Shown here piece after piece: positions 25,456 to 38,209 of a stretch of DNA of 64,000 nucleotides. The stretch comes from Blasia pusilla. Lineage: Eukaryota; Marchantiophyta; Marchantiopsida; Blasiales. The notes beneath the pieces were generated by a model, which worked only from the letters and a program-made list of their open reading frames with translations, was not told the DNA's origin and searched no databases. The stretch is from assembly GCA_050084515.1 (NCBI GenBank), contig CM114272.1, positions 47,616,001 to 47,680,000 on the forward strand, written 5' to 3'. Made by a program: the position numbers and the translations under genes. How positions within the stretch are numbered: position 1 is the first letter of the stretch; each line of letters starts with the position of its first letter.

Positions 25456-26779
25456 TAAATGCTCTCCAACATACTTTAGAAGAAGATATATATCTAAAAC
25501 AACAATGCAAGAAAAATCTTAGATTGTAATGATATGAAAATACAAGACCTAAGTGTAGAAGAATTAGAAACAAAATAAAGCATAGGTTACCTTATATTAA
25601 GGTATGTTATAGTCTCATCTATAAGAAATTCATTTCTTTCCATATTTGTGTGATTAGAAACCCCAAAGGAAACAACATTAGATCCTTTTTTGACATATTT
25701 AATTGTAGAAGTATTTCAAGGAGGATACAATTTTTATGATCTCCTAATTAATGTGTTAATCAAATAGCGTACATAGGAGAGATTAGATCTTGGGATGAGA
25801 GCCTTGGATGAGTGATTAGATTCGGGATTTCTGTTGAGATGATTGCAACAAAGTCAACAACAATGACCAAAACATGCAAATGTGGCAATCCCTCTTTTGG
25901 AACTCCACCACATGAATGCATCTAACTACTTTGCCCAAAATATTCTTCTTCGAGATAGAATCCAAGAATTCTTTGGTGGATGTAAAAGAATGGATACTTA
26001 CTTGTTGTTCTTGGTGGATCCTTGTATTTGTTAGAATTTTGCTATTGTAAGCATTTGAAGTGTTATGGATGGGCTCACATGTGAATGTAATTGTAGCATG
26101 TTCATTATTGTGGTAGATATTCTCTCCAAGACAAAATCTGGGCGATAAGCTAATCAATGTACTCAATGTGAAAAAAAAGTATGGAGATATAGCTACAACA
26201 CAGAGTAAGGGTGGAAAGGATGCTTGCCCTTTTATAGTAGAAGTTTGAGGGTTGAGTTTTAAAGTTGAATAAAACATGAGAAAAAATGCAAGAAATTTTT
26301 GAGATAGATTTGGGTTGAATCGCAAAGCAACTATTTTTCCGTTGGAACAACCCTACCTACATGCTACACTTATACTAAGTGAAGGTCAAAACCGTGTTTT
26401 GTGTCGGAAATATGGCATCGACATGTAAAAGAAGATGCCTTAATAACAAAAAGAGAGTGCCGGAATCATATCATTGCCGCAAATGCATAAATGTAAATGT
26501 GCCATAGAATATTCTAATATTTGGAGAATGAAAATACCTACGTTCTTCTCAAAACTTGAATTCTTTATGGAAGAGTTTCACATGTGTATTCTAACACCAA
26601 ATTGAAACACTTCTACTTTTTAAATCATCACATGAATTTGAATTTGGTTTAGTTATAGGCAATTGTATAAGGAACTTTCCTGGCTCATAACGTGTGAAGC
26701 CTTTGCCCATGTGTCAAAATTTGGAACTTGGTCAAAAGAATAAGCTAATGCGCATAATAGTATGATGTTTTAGCCTATT
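25456..26779. other. No gene recognised
   Basis: AT-rich sequence with stops in all frames. A minus open frame at 25816-26325 has no recognisable similarity and lacks domain signatures. Confidence 0.45.
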
Positions 26780-28205
26780 AGTTAGGGTTCTTGGGGTCCC
26801 ATTAATGGCTTCATAGATTATGTCTTGAAGTTCTTGGATGAGGCCCTTTTGAAAGACGTGGAATGGCTTAATTTGTTACCTCATCTAAGGGATCCCCAAG
26901 TGGTTTATGGGATTCTCTCGCAATATTTTTATGACGTTGATCCTACCTTCTTCACACTTGTCCTCCCACTTCAAGGTTCTTACATCGGTTGTTCTCTTTT
27001 AACGCTTCTATCTTGGCAACTTTTGGTCAACTTCTTGGCCCGAATACATTTGAGGGAGAGGATGGTGTCTTGGCTTCACGACAAGCTATCTTGCCTATTT
27101 CTTTTGGAGGGATGGGGGTTTCCTCCACAATCGCATTTGCTCCAAAAATTTTTTTTGGGAGTTGGGCGTTGGTAGCACCGATTATGGCTACAAGGTTTCT
27201 CCAAGGAGATACACTTATCTTTATGGATCATGTCACCCATGTAGAGGAGGGGACATGTTATTTCAACAAAAACTAAGATCTGCCCGAGCTCTTCTTCCTC
27301 TTGCTACATAAGCAATTCTACCCCCTTTCTGTTAATTGATTACAGGAGGGCTTGATCGACTTCAAGAGCATATCTCCGAGAATTTGCACCAAATCAACTT
27401 TTTGAGCATTCTCTCTGAGGCATCCTTTGACGCTCATCCTTGCACTCATCGAGCTCGTATGTGTTCTTGTGCGGGTATAGGAGCGGGGGCGTGGCTGAGT
27501 GAAAATCCCCTTATTCTTCAATTTTGTCTTCCTCAAAATATATATTCTCGACAAATTTACGGTTATGCCTTGGACTTCCCTATCCTTCTTTGTTAGGTGT
27601 GCCAAATTGTGTATGCGGGGATTCCATTGATGCAAAGGGTATCCATATTCTCCGATATACACATGGTAGAGGACGAACAACCACACAGAATGTCATTAGA
27701 GAGGTGGTAGTATCGGTGGCTCGTATTGCAGGGTACACCGTTGGGCAAGAGCAGCTCCATATCCTACTTTCAACCACACAAGCAACCTCTCGTGGGAGAG
27801 TTGATCTTGTTATGTCTCGAGGTGGATTCCGGACACTAGGTGATATGGTGGATGTTGATCCAAGACGTTCTGATTGGTGTGTCGAGCCACACATACCAAA
27901 GATTCGGCGGCCAAAGCAGCAACAAGTCATTTACATGTGTCTTTTGATACTTTCCTGAAAACATGAGCTCACCATTCCCTCGGGAATCATCATCTTACCC
28001 CTTCCCATAGTCCTTCTCTCTATGTAGTTACTACTTATTTTCGACAATGCATGTCAGTGGCCTTCCAACGTGAACAAGCCTTGGCATTGATACGTTGTGC
28101 GGAGGTGGTGGGGGGTTGCTTGCCTCGTTGTCCGTTCACGTCTGACCAACCACTAGTGTTCTTGTCATATTTGTTTCAGATCATCAATTACGCAGCTTGT
28201 TGAAT
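26780..28205 (+). pseudogene. Decayed RT-type retroelement ORF, C-terminal half, copy 2
   Basis: Across frame changes one reads FLDEALLKDVEWLNLLPHLRDPQ (26830), LPISFGGMGVSS and GSWALVAPIMATRFLQGD (27090-27215), LPYPSLLGVPNCVCG and DAKGIHILRYTHGRGRT (27570-27680), EQLHILLSTT (27750), VDLVMSRGGFRTL (27800-27840) and SVAFQREQALALIRCAEVVGGC (28050-28120). I recognise this as the tail of a reverse-transcriptase-type repeat protein common in lower plants, but cannot name the family securely. It lacks any visible catalytic RT box here. Copy 1 lies at 19518. Confidence 0.55.
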
Positions 28206-28490
28206 TGGTGGTTGTGTTAGGTAGTTGCCATTTTCTTTTTGCATTCCAATTGCATTTTTTGACTCCTCTTTTGAAATGTTATTACCTTTCTTTGTCTTTT
28301 TCGGGTTTGTTTTTATAATAAAATGGAGATTATTACTACCCTAACTCAACCCATTAGTACCTTAACTTATTTGTTGGAATATTGGAAATAAATAATTGTA
28401 ATGCAATAAATTGGATAAATGCTTAAAGGGTGGATTTTGAATATTGGTTTGATTGCCGGAGTCTGTCAGTCGGGATTTCGGTGATTGTCC

Positions 28491-29670
28491 ACTGCGGAGT
28501 TTTGCTCTGGATTTAAACGCTGGCGATGTCGCATATGGAGACTGCGGAGTTTTGCTCTGGACTTAAACGCTGGCGATGTCGCATATGGTGAAAATCGTAG
28601 ACATGGAGCTGGCGATGGACGTTTAGGTTGTGCGGCAGAAAGACTGCCGAGTTTTGCTCTGGCTTTAAACGATTTAAACACTCGCAATGTCGAATGGATC
28701 GGCATGGTCGTAGTTGAGCGAGAGGTCGGACATGCACCTGGCGATGGCTTTCTCGGTTGTGCGGCAGAAAGATTGCGGAGTTTTGCTCTGGATTTAAACG
28801 CTCTCAATGTCGTATGGTGAAAATTGTTGATCGGCAGCGTCGTAATTGTGGGAGAGGGCCGACGTGGACCTGGCGATGGATTTCTAGGTTGTGCAGCAGA
28901 AAGACTGCGGAGTCTTGCTCTGGATTTGAACGCTCGCAACGTGAAAATTGCGGATGGGGAGCGTCGTATTTGAGCGAGAGTCCGGCATGGAGCTACGGAT
29001 GGATTTCCAGGTTCTGCTACAGAGAGACTACGGAGTTCCGCTATGGATTTTAACGCTCGCATCGTGACAATGGAGGATAGGTAGCGTCGTAATTGTGCAA
29101 GGTCCGATGGATTCTTCGTTTTCTAATTTTCAAGTTCGTGCTGCAAAGGAATTCGGTGGTTTTGCTCTCGCTTGGAACGATGAGATCTCGACACGGGAGC
29201 GTCGCAATTGAGTGAGAGGTCTGGCATGGATATATGCCGATCAATTTCTAGTCTCTGCCGTACAAAGGCTCCGAAGTTTCGCTATCGATTTTAGCGATCG
29301 CATGCCGGCATTTATGGTTAGGGAGAGTTGTAAATGAGCGAGACATGGAGCTGGCGATGAATTTATAGTTTTTCAGTTCCTGCTGCAGAAAGAGCTGGGA
29401 GCTCGCTATGGATTTCTGCTTTTCTGGTTTCTTCTGGAGACAATTGGGAGTGAAGCTCGCTTTGTAGATGAGAACCATCACATCTTGACAATTCTAGGTC
29501 GAGAGCGTTTTACTTGAGTGGGCGATCCAACATGGATCTGGCGATAGATTTTTACATTTCTGGTTTGCTAGTTTCTTCTGGAGGAGAATTCTGTGCTAGT
29601 GAACGAACGATCACATCCCGAAAATCGACCGTGGGAGTGTCAACCGTGAGTGAGAGATCCGACATAAAAT
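28491..29670. repeat. Tandem array, about 10 diverging units of about 125 bp
   Basis: Units begin with a form of ACTGCGGAGTTTTGCTCTGG, at 28491, 28541, 28643, 28772, 28904, 29027, 29150, 29269 and about 29393, and fade out by 29670. Spacings are 50, 102, 129, 132, 123, 123, 119 and 124 bp. Each unit also holds AACGCTcgCAatGTcg, GAGCGTCGtAaTTG and CTGGCGATGGATTTCTaGG. Left units are well conserved and right units increasingly diverged. The repeat opens frames on both strands (for example 28466-29062 minus, with repeated RAFKSRAKLRSLSAAQP), which I do not take as genes. Confidence 0.85.
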
Positions 29671-30109
29671 AGTTGTCCAATTTTAGCTGGACTAAAGTCT
29701 GGAGTCTCGTACAGGAGTCTTCAAGGGGAGGTCCGCCCGCGAGAGGAGTTGAAAAGATCAGAAGGCCAGCGTTTGGTGAGATTTTTTTCTCAATCCGGGA
29801 AATCCGCTCCGTATGATGTGAGTTGGATCCACCGCTCGAGCATGTCTTGAGATACTGGTAAGCGTGCATTCTTCCTCGAAATGTCAACAGAGAGCATGCA
29901 GCTCTGAGTGCGTTCTTAACTCCTGCTGCTTATGCTTATCGAATGAAACTAGAAGCTTGCATGTTGTTGAATCTCCTCAATATAGTATACGCAATGGCCA
30001 GCTGAACTAGTGAATTTCTCGAATCGGTGCGCGTAGCCATGTGTGGTCCATCTAAATCATCCGGTCCTATCATCTCATGACTTTGGATCTAGAGGCCAGC
30101 CCCATTTTG

Positions 30110-30800
30110 CGCCTGGGCGGATGTGACCAATTTTGTGCTCTAGTATTTGAGCACAAAAAAGTGTGTTTTCCCATCCTCCTCTTTTAAATTCCCCCCCCCT
30201 TTCCCTTCTTGAAAAACATTGAAGTTGATCCAAGCGCTCTCTTCTCGATCGGATGTGGCCCTTTTTGGCCTCGACTCTTGAATCCTGATCTGTTCTCCCA
30301 TTCTTTTGTTTCGAGTCCTGATGTGTTTCTCCATGGTCCTCTTCGTACAACATCAAAGTTGGCATGAATGCTCTCTTCTCGAGCCATATGTGGCCAATTT
30401 TTGTGCTAGTCTGGGTACCATCCTCCTCCATTCCACTGTCTTTTCCCTTTTTGAAATACACCAAAGTTGCTGTGAGTGCCATCTTTTTAAGCCCTCCTCG
30501 AATCCCTGACGTGTTTCTCCTTGGTCCTCCATTCCCCCCACAGCCTTCAAAGTTGATGAGAGTGTTCCCTTCTCGAGCCGGATGTGGTCGTTTTTGTGCA
30601 TATTCTTAGAGGATGTGGTCTCCCATCCTCGTCCATTCCACCGCCCTTCCCCGTCTTTTAAAGCACAAAATTTGCTATCTTTTCGAGCTGTACTCTTGGA
30701 GTCCCAGATGTGTTAACTATGCTCCTCCATTTCCCCTCCCCCATTCCACCTTGTGCAATGGGGGATACCGAAGATGCTGTGAGTGCTCTCTTCACCATAG
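30110..30800. repeat. Second decayed tandem array, period about 86-133 bp
   Basis: Units share AAAGTTGaTGtGAGTGCTCTC, TTCTCGAGCCGGATGTGGcC, CCTGATGTGTTTCTCC and GGTCCTCCATTCC. The AAGTTG words fall at about 30222, 30355, 30463 and 30549, with weaker copies near 30665 and 30771. The array lies about 0.7 kb upstream of the monooxygenase start. The 135-residue minus frame (30075-30482) is a product of the repeat. Confidence 0.65.
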
Positions 30801-31509
30801 AACGGAAGCCTTTGTCTCTGCGCGTAACTCTCACAGTCTAGTTGGGACAAACGGCCTTGCCCCAGTTTCACGGGAATCTCTACTGCGGGAGACAGGATTA
30901 GTGGACTGGTTTACACGGCGAATGGTTCGATTTGAGATACCGTTTGTTTTCCCTGCGTGAGTTGAGCTCCTGAGAGAGCAAGAGAAGCAATCAGATCCAA
31001 ACAAGTGACGAAAGGAAGATTCGTCTCCCGTCTGTTTTTAGGGGATGGCGATCTGAGCGTGCGAGATGATACACTAACCTATTAAGGCCCTCTTAATGTA
31101 GGGAATACTGTTGCTCGGTTGGAATTTGGCAGGTTCTCGCCAACGGCGTGCGCAATTAGGACTGCATTAATACGATGAAGTTTGGGGTATCGTCGAGACT
31201 CTGAGAGTGCGACAGGAAGCAGCTTTAAGACAATCAGATCGTGCTCCTGTAAGATGAGATGGAGGCCAGCGCGCAGGAGTGAAAGTGGCGGCCCCTGTAT
31301 GGAATGTGCACTGCTGGACCGGGAGTTGAGTGGAGTCAATAGGGGCGGAAGTTCCGGAACAATGCAAGAGGAACGTGAGTGAGTGGGATCTATGATCTTT
31401 GGAGAATATTGGAATCTTTGCGGAGGAAGTGGAGCACGAATCGCACGTCACTTTCTTAAGGAGCAGACGTGCTGTTCGGGCTGTAGCAATCAGAATTGGG
31501 AATGCGCCA

Positions 31510-34500
31510 ATGAGAAGATTACAGTATTTTGAGATGTCGATCTCTGCGGGTTTCAGACCTTCATCTAGTCCTGTTAGGTCCTCATGGCGGGCGTGCAGTA
31601 ACTCTTACCAATTACTCGGACGTTTCACTAAGCTCAACAGATTTTTCTCTTTTGCTTCTCTGCATTCCAATTTCAGCGCAGATCGCGAACTTTGTCCTGA
31701 GTTGCCTGATGTTCAAGACCCACAGACGAAAGTTCCCGTCCTCATTGTTGGAGCTGGTCCCGTCGGGCTCTCGCTCTCAATCCTGCTCTCCAAATATGGT
31801 AAGCTTGGGAATTAAAGTAGACTAAATGAGTGAACTTCACTGCATCGCGAGTGCAGTTACAAGATTTATTTCTGAAAAACTTAATCAGTGATACAGCAAA
31901 GCAATGAATCTCATTTTTAAATAACAAAAGGAGCTGGCGATGACACTTATCTTTGGATAGTTTCATAGCTCCAGGTCTCTCTTCATTCACAATAGTGCAG
32001 TAATCCGAGAAACTTGCCTCGAGTGAAAATTTCGCTGAGCTGATAACCATTCCATTGTTCGTTATAGGCATCCGCTCGCTGGTGGTCGAAAGACGGCCCG
32101 CGTTGTCTCAGCATCCGCAGGCTCACTTTATCAACAATCGAACTATGGAGGTCTGCCATCCATCTCCTAGTCCGTACCCTTGAGATGGTTACGATCAGCA
32201 GCTTCTGTTTGTCAGTGATGGAATTGTTCTCTCCACGTTGTTTACGTCACAGTACCTTTTCATCAAAGTAATGACCAGATGGACTCGACCAAGAATTCGA
32301 AACTCAGTTTTTCGTAAAGTCACCAGAATAACTCTCCCCAATCCAAACAGTGTTGTGGACCACATGGTTTATTTCCTGGGGTAAGATTATATCTCTACCT
32401 AGAACAGTTGGACAGATGTTCTCATTCATATACATACATAATTATAACCAGGCAAACACTGCCGTGTCAATAGGCAAGAATTGTTAACGCAAGTGATTTG
32501 AATTTTTCAATCGCTCCGTCTCAAAACTGTTTCATAAGCGAGCAACAACCTCTTTCCAACTACACAAAGCAAGTAAAGGATTTTGGAACATGAAAATCAG
32601 ACATTTGGAACAGAGGAAAGGTCTTGAGACGTTTTGAACTGCAGTTACATGTTTGGAAACTTTGGTTACTTCAAACCCAATGCCATGAATTCTATGATAC
32701 CTGACTTTGAACTCACTTAGTTTACAAGGCTGGTGTTTGTGGAACAGATATTCAGGAAAATGGAAGGTTTGGCAGAGGAAATAGAGAGTATGCAGCCTCC
32801 CTTGGACCACTGGCGCAGGTTCGTGTACTGCAACACTCTTGCTGGTCCTGTGCTTGGGACTGTGGATCATATTCAGCCCCAGGGTACGGACACTTTTGTG
32901 AACGGTTTTCTGTGACTAGCTCGTGATACCCATGAACTTGCCCATATGGACCGACTTCTCGTGGTGTAGAAAGATTGATTTTGCATTTCTAAAGCACTAG
33001 CAAGTTAAGGATGAGCATCTTCAGTCATGGAATTTGTAGCATCTCCAGAAAACGATTGTGACCTGCTAACTTTAGCTATGGTTGGCATAATCAGACCTTT
33101 CGACCTTGCCAAGTCCAACATCAATTGCTCACTTCTCTCAGCATCGGCTTCTGCCTCTTCTGTTGAAGCGTGCACAAAAACTTTCTTCTGATTTAATTAC
33201 TGAGAAGGGTGTAGCCTCTGATGGCCCTCTGGATTCACCAATGCCAGGAGGTATCCTTTTGAACCATGAATTGGTGCACATTGAAGCCACGCCAAACTCA
33301 ATAACTGCGAGGCTTCTTTCGACAAATACCGATTCCAAGACACTCAAAAGTCTTGAATGTACCTACTTGGTGGCAACAGATGGAGCAGGAAGTTCTGTTC
33401 GGAGACTGATGAATGTGGGTATGAAAGGCGAAGAGAATATTCAGCAGCTAGTGAGCGTGCATTTTATTTCCAAAGAGCTAGGAGAGTTTCTACTGAAACA
33501 TCATCCAGGGATGCTGTATTTCGTTTTCAATTTTCGTGCAATCGCCGTTATTGTTGCCCATGATCTTCAAGTGGGAGAATTTATTGCACAGGTACTGAAC
33601 ATTTCTTTCAGATTTTGAATGAGTCACACACATTGTACCTACTATTTTGTGAATGTTAGTCTGAGAAAATCGTACATAATGAGGGTGCTCTATCCCTTGG
33701 AGTGGGAGTTGGGTTCCGGTATCTCTGTCATATATGCTGTGATCGGTGAATATGTTTTGAATTGATTGACACTTATGTTGTCTCAGATTCCTTTTTATCC
33801 ACCACAACAACGATTTGAGGATTTCACAACTGCTGTAAGTAACCAGAGATTAACTTTGACTGAAGTGCGTGTGTTTGTGCCTTTTTCTTCATGCAATTGT
33901 TTATGCTAATCACTCAAGTGCAATGTTGATGCCTGTTGGATTGCATTTAGTTGGAGATGCCTGTTTGGCAACCTTTTACTGCTCATGCCAACGATTCAGA
34001 GCGGAAGAGGGCTAAAATTTTCTCAGATTTTAGGGAATACTGCAGCATGGTCAAGGCGTATATTGCAAACCCCACCTGACTCTCCGTCCTAAACATGAGC
34101 ATCACCATTTGCCCCTAGCATGTACCATCCACCCCCAGAAGCTGCAGTTATTTCTTTCGGAAATATATTTTGAAAGAAAAGACTACAGTTATGACACACT
34201 GTCTGATCGCAGGTCTGCAGAGACTTGATCCGTGATGTTGCAGGTATGTCAACATTAGAGGTGGAGATTAAAACAACCAAGCAATGGGTAATGCATGCTC
34301 AGATTGCAGATACATACTCCTGTGGCCATGGTTCTGTGATTCTTGCAGGGGACGCTGCACACCGCTTTCCTCCAGCTGGAGGTTTTGGTAAGACATAGGT
34401 TCTACTTAGCCAAGGCAATTTCAAATTTGTGTACTTCATGATGTTTTCTCGCTCTAGTTGAGATCCATGGATTTGTGTGTTCATATATCCCATATTTCTT

Positions 34501-36947
34501 ACACCACTCTCCGCTGTGCTCCTCTAATCTTTCTTCATTGACCTAAAGACAGTCTGATCCTGCAGGTATGAACACGGGTATTCAGGATGTACATAATCTA
34601 GCTTGGAAACTCGCAGCTGTTCTTAATGGTTGTGTGTCAAGCGATTTTCTTTCTACTTATGAGACAGAACGTCGTCCGGTAATTCACATGCCCATCAAAG
34701 AAGGAATTGAACCTATCTTGATTGTTTTGTTCATCACAATGTATTAAAGTAGGTGAAGGAACAAAATGAATTTGGGTGGGTATTGTCAATTCTGATCTAG
34801 CGTAGTACAGAATCCGCCTAAAAGCATACACTTAATGGCTACTTGCCTCAACATGTTTTACAATGTGGTCTGATGGTACAAATATTTTGGAACAGATAGC
34901 AAAAGCAAACACAGCTCTGAGTATTGCTAACTTTCAAGCTGCCACCTCAATACCATCAGCGCTGGGTCTCAACCCATCAGCAGCAAGGTCGGATGTCTTC
35001 TCTTTCCAAACCTTCATAGCTCTGCTTGGAAAAACAGAGTTCTTCTCAGGCCTAACGAGAGTTTAAACGTTGTGCTGTCATCATTGTGTACCCAGAGAAC
35101 CTCTTGTTTGACGGACAAGCTTATTTCATTTGTAAAAATCCACATCAGTAAAGAATCCAATGTGAGAATCAGTAAAGAATCCCTATGCAACAATAAGGGT
35201 GATTCGTAGAATAACAACCCTCCTTTTGGTGTGTTTTAATCTAACAAACCAGTCTGTGTATGTGCAGGTTGGTTCAGAAGATGGTCAATTCTGGAGCTTC
35301 GTGGTTGCCACATGGATTCCAGAGTGCAATTTTAGATGGGGTATTTGCTGTCGGCAGGTTACAGGTGTCTGATATATTCCTCAACAAATATAATCCCCTT
35401 GGATCCTCAAGAATTGCACGAGTTCAACAAATTCTGCACCAAGGGTCGAGTCTGCAACTCCAATTTCCAGCTGAGGACCTGGGGTTCAGGTCGGTTATCA
35501 CAACACATCAATTATCTTTCCAGCCAATTTCCTTACTAGTGTGCTTGTGCATTAATTTGCAAGATATTGACAGGTATAGCAATTTGTCTAGCGCAGTGCA
35601 ATCAGTGCAAGAGCTTGGCAATTAGACTAGAGAAAACTTTGGAATGTTGGAGACCAAAAGAAAAAGATATTGAGAGTCAGTGATGAGGTTCATGCCCTTT
35701 CCACTACCATCCATCTTCCCATCAAATTCACTCTGATTGGATAATGCAAGACCACTGAGTAGGCAAAGTGTTCTGCTTCAAGCATGAGGGAGTTGTCCAG
35801 CCAACATTTCGAAGATTAGTAAGGATTTTAACCAGTCAGTCTTTGTCATTGCTGTTCGTATAGGTTCTTACCCTAATAGTATGCTAAGAAAGTATTCCAT
35901 TTCATAGCCTTGTGACCTCGACACCTTGTTAGAGAGCATGGTGCATGTTCTCGTCAGTCCCTCTACTGTTATTTTTTCTGATATCCTCTGACGAACTTTC
36001 TTAGTTTAAAAGAAGCTTTTCTGTCCATCTCGTGCATGTGTAGCATGCTGATAGACCCGTGCTTAACCCAGATATTCAAGCGGAGCTTTGGTATCAGAAG
36101 ATTCAGACACAAAACTAGAACTGCCTAAACCAATGGGCCAGAGACGTGAATACGTGCCCTCCAGCAGCCCTGGTAGTCGATTGCCCCACTGCCCTATTTC
36201 ATATCTGCAGCCGGACGGCAAGTCGACAAGTGAGGTATGCTCAGAGTACCACAGTTTAGGTCTGTCTGTTGCTGCAAGAATCATGACAGTGGAAGGTTTC
36301 CACTAAAGTAAAAATGTGGAATAGTTGGAATGGTATGCATGTAAGTAATGGAAGGATGATGGAGAGGCAATCAGGACTCTTTTTTTCATCTTTCTTCATG
36401 GAGTTTGATTTATTCTTTTGGTAGGTTTCCTTCACGACCTCTATTTAACTCAGCCATCTCTGATCCTCTGCAGGGAATTATCTCTACATTAGATCTCACC
36501 AGTGGTGAAATTGTGGAACTTTTGCTTATCGTCGGGCCTAGTAAAAGTGGATGTAAATGGGGTGATGCAGCAATACATGCAGGGAAGATGTTTGCGACAC
36601 CTGTGAAGGTCTCAATAATATGGCCTCAAGGGACTGCAAAGAAGTTGAAGATTAAGCTTTCTGAAGACGAGAATTTAGCACTGACAAACGAAGAAAAATA
36701 CGTTATGTTTGAGTGGGGCCGTCTCAACAAAGCTAATGTGGTGCATGTTGAGGACGAGTCTGCCTCTTGGTGGAGTTTATGTGGATTGCCTTCATCAGGG
36801 GCAATCTTGGTTAGGCCTGACGACCATATTGCTTGGAGGGCAACAAAAGCAGCTGATGAGTCCGCTGCAGCTCAATTAGTAAGAGTATTCAGAGAAGTGT
36901 TCAAGAAAGAAGGTGATCTTTGTGATTCAAGACCTCAAAAATGGTAG
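31510..36947 (+). CDS. FAD-dependent aromatic-hydroxylase-type monooxygenase (eleven exons)
   Basis: This is a flavoprotein monooxygenase of the FAD_binding_3 / phenol 2-monooxygenase class. Exons: 31510-31798, 32068-32150, 32748-32883, 33095-33591, 33787-33834, 34213-34387, 34566-34678, 34896-34987, 35268-35489, 36072-36234, 36474-36947. All are GT-AG with matching phases, giving 764 codons including stop. The FAD dinucleotide motif GAGPVG is at residues 81-86, HPQAHFINNRTME follows in exon 2, ATDGAG is at 263-268 and GDAAHRFPPAGGFG at about 396-409. The C-terminal domain ends with ILVRPDDHIAWRA. The first 60 residues are rich in Ser/Arg and nearly free of acid, suggesting an organellar transit peptide. 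It resembles the Arabidopsis embryo-defective FAD oxidoreductase I remember as At1g24340; the substrate is unknown. No damage is seen. Confidence 0.9.
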
Positions 36948-38209
36948 AGTTACAAAGCAAGATACTTATATAAAGCTGGAAAATGTGCCTGAGGTGGCTT
37001 TGACTTTAAACCAAGTGAGTTCATCTATCATCATTCTGCGCCAGATTCCTGAACTGCAGTATTATTTGTAGTGTCACTTCGGTTGTGGATGTTCCATGCC
37101 GTCAAAAGCCAAGTTCATCCCGGATCCTTCTGCAGGCTAGCAAATGAAATCAATGATTTTTTTTCCCAAGAGTAGATAGATGCCTACCTACCACCCTAAA
37201 TATGTAGCATGGGTTGAAGGATGCCAATTCGTCTCACATGAATATGTATCAATCCAAGGGATTTACTCATGATGCATGCAAATTTCTAATCTTGCCTTCT
37301 ACTACAAATAATCTACATTATTATGGCAAATTTGGAATCAATATTATTATTGAAGAGTGCCTTTCATTTTGATTTCACTTTTTCTTTTGACACATCTTTT
37401 TTATTCCATAGAATTGTTTGTTGTCTAAGAAGATTGATCGAGTTCAATTGTACATTCAGGATGAGTAATTCAAAATCATGTCACGGGCATCATCTAGTTA
37501 TTTTAATTTAGAGAGCTAAATTTTCAATTGCCTTTTTTAAACTCGTTATGGTCACTTGATCGAACAATGGTCAAGGTCATGATTGATGGGAAATCCAAGT
37601 TTTGAGAACACAATCAAATGATGACTTGCATATTCATGGAACTCCATCTAATGTATTATCACAATCTTTTGTGAATTTTCGTAGTCTTGTCCCTAATTGA
37701 TTCTATGATCTCTACCCAAATTTCTTTCCCTTGACCAAACCTACTTGTTATTGAAACACTTGTACGACTCACTCGGCCCTAAACCCCTGATACAAGATTT
37801 TAGGGCCGAGTGAGTCATAATGCACACCTTAGACACAACTTACATCGAATGAATGGCATCATGATTACTAATAACATTTTGAGGTATCAATATCACAATT
37901 AACTAATTGCGTTCCACTCTTCCGATTGAAAAACGGATTATAACATACCCCAGTCCTATTAGGTTTTTTGAATGTTGCATCCAAGCCCGTAGGTTTGAGT
38001 GGGACACACCATTGTTAAAGATATACTTTTTGAAACCTAACATGAGAGAAAAAACTGGTTGACATCATTTTTAATATGAAAAAGAGAAGCTTGCAAGAAA
38101 CTCCCATTTTCCTTTTGGTCCACACTAAATGTGGGTATGGCTCGATTTTGAATGACCCCTTCTGGGACGGTTCCATTTTCATCTCGACCCCTTTTTCCAC
38201 GCCACTTTT
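36948..38209. other. Downstream spacer, no gene seen
   Basis: The first 100-200 bp are probably 3' UTR of the monooxygenase; the rest is AT-rich without coding potential. It contains the perfect inverted repeat at 37766-37816. Confidence 0.45.
37766..37816. repeat. Perfect 18-bp inverted repeat, 15-nt loop
   Basis: Arms GACTCACTCGGCCCTAAA (37766-37783) and TTTAGGGCCGAGTGAGTC (37799-37816) are exactly complementary. It could fold as a stable hairpin; no T-run or target-site pattern indicates whether it is a terminator, a small-RNA source or an element end. Confidence 0.85.

Noticed and set aside
28466-29062. 198-codon minus frame with internal RAFKSRAKLRSLSAAQP repeats
   Set aside because: The periodicity is exactly that of the 125-bp DNA repeat, and other frames are also open; no start or splice context supports a gene.
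30075-30482. 135-codon minus frame with repeated GHIR/GHIW blocks
   Set aside because: Translated tandem-repeat DNA, with overlapping alternative frames.
35575-35625. Possible terminal exon of the monooxygenase ending at TAG 35623
   Set aside because: A splice to 36072 restores the conserved RYSSGALVSED block and the family's full C-terminal domain, so this short alternative is less likely.
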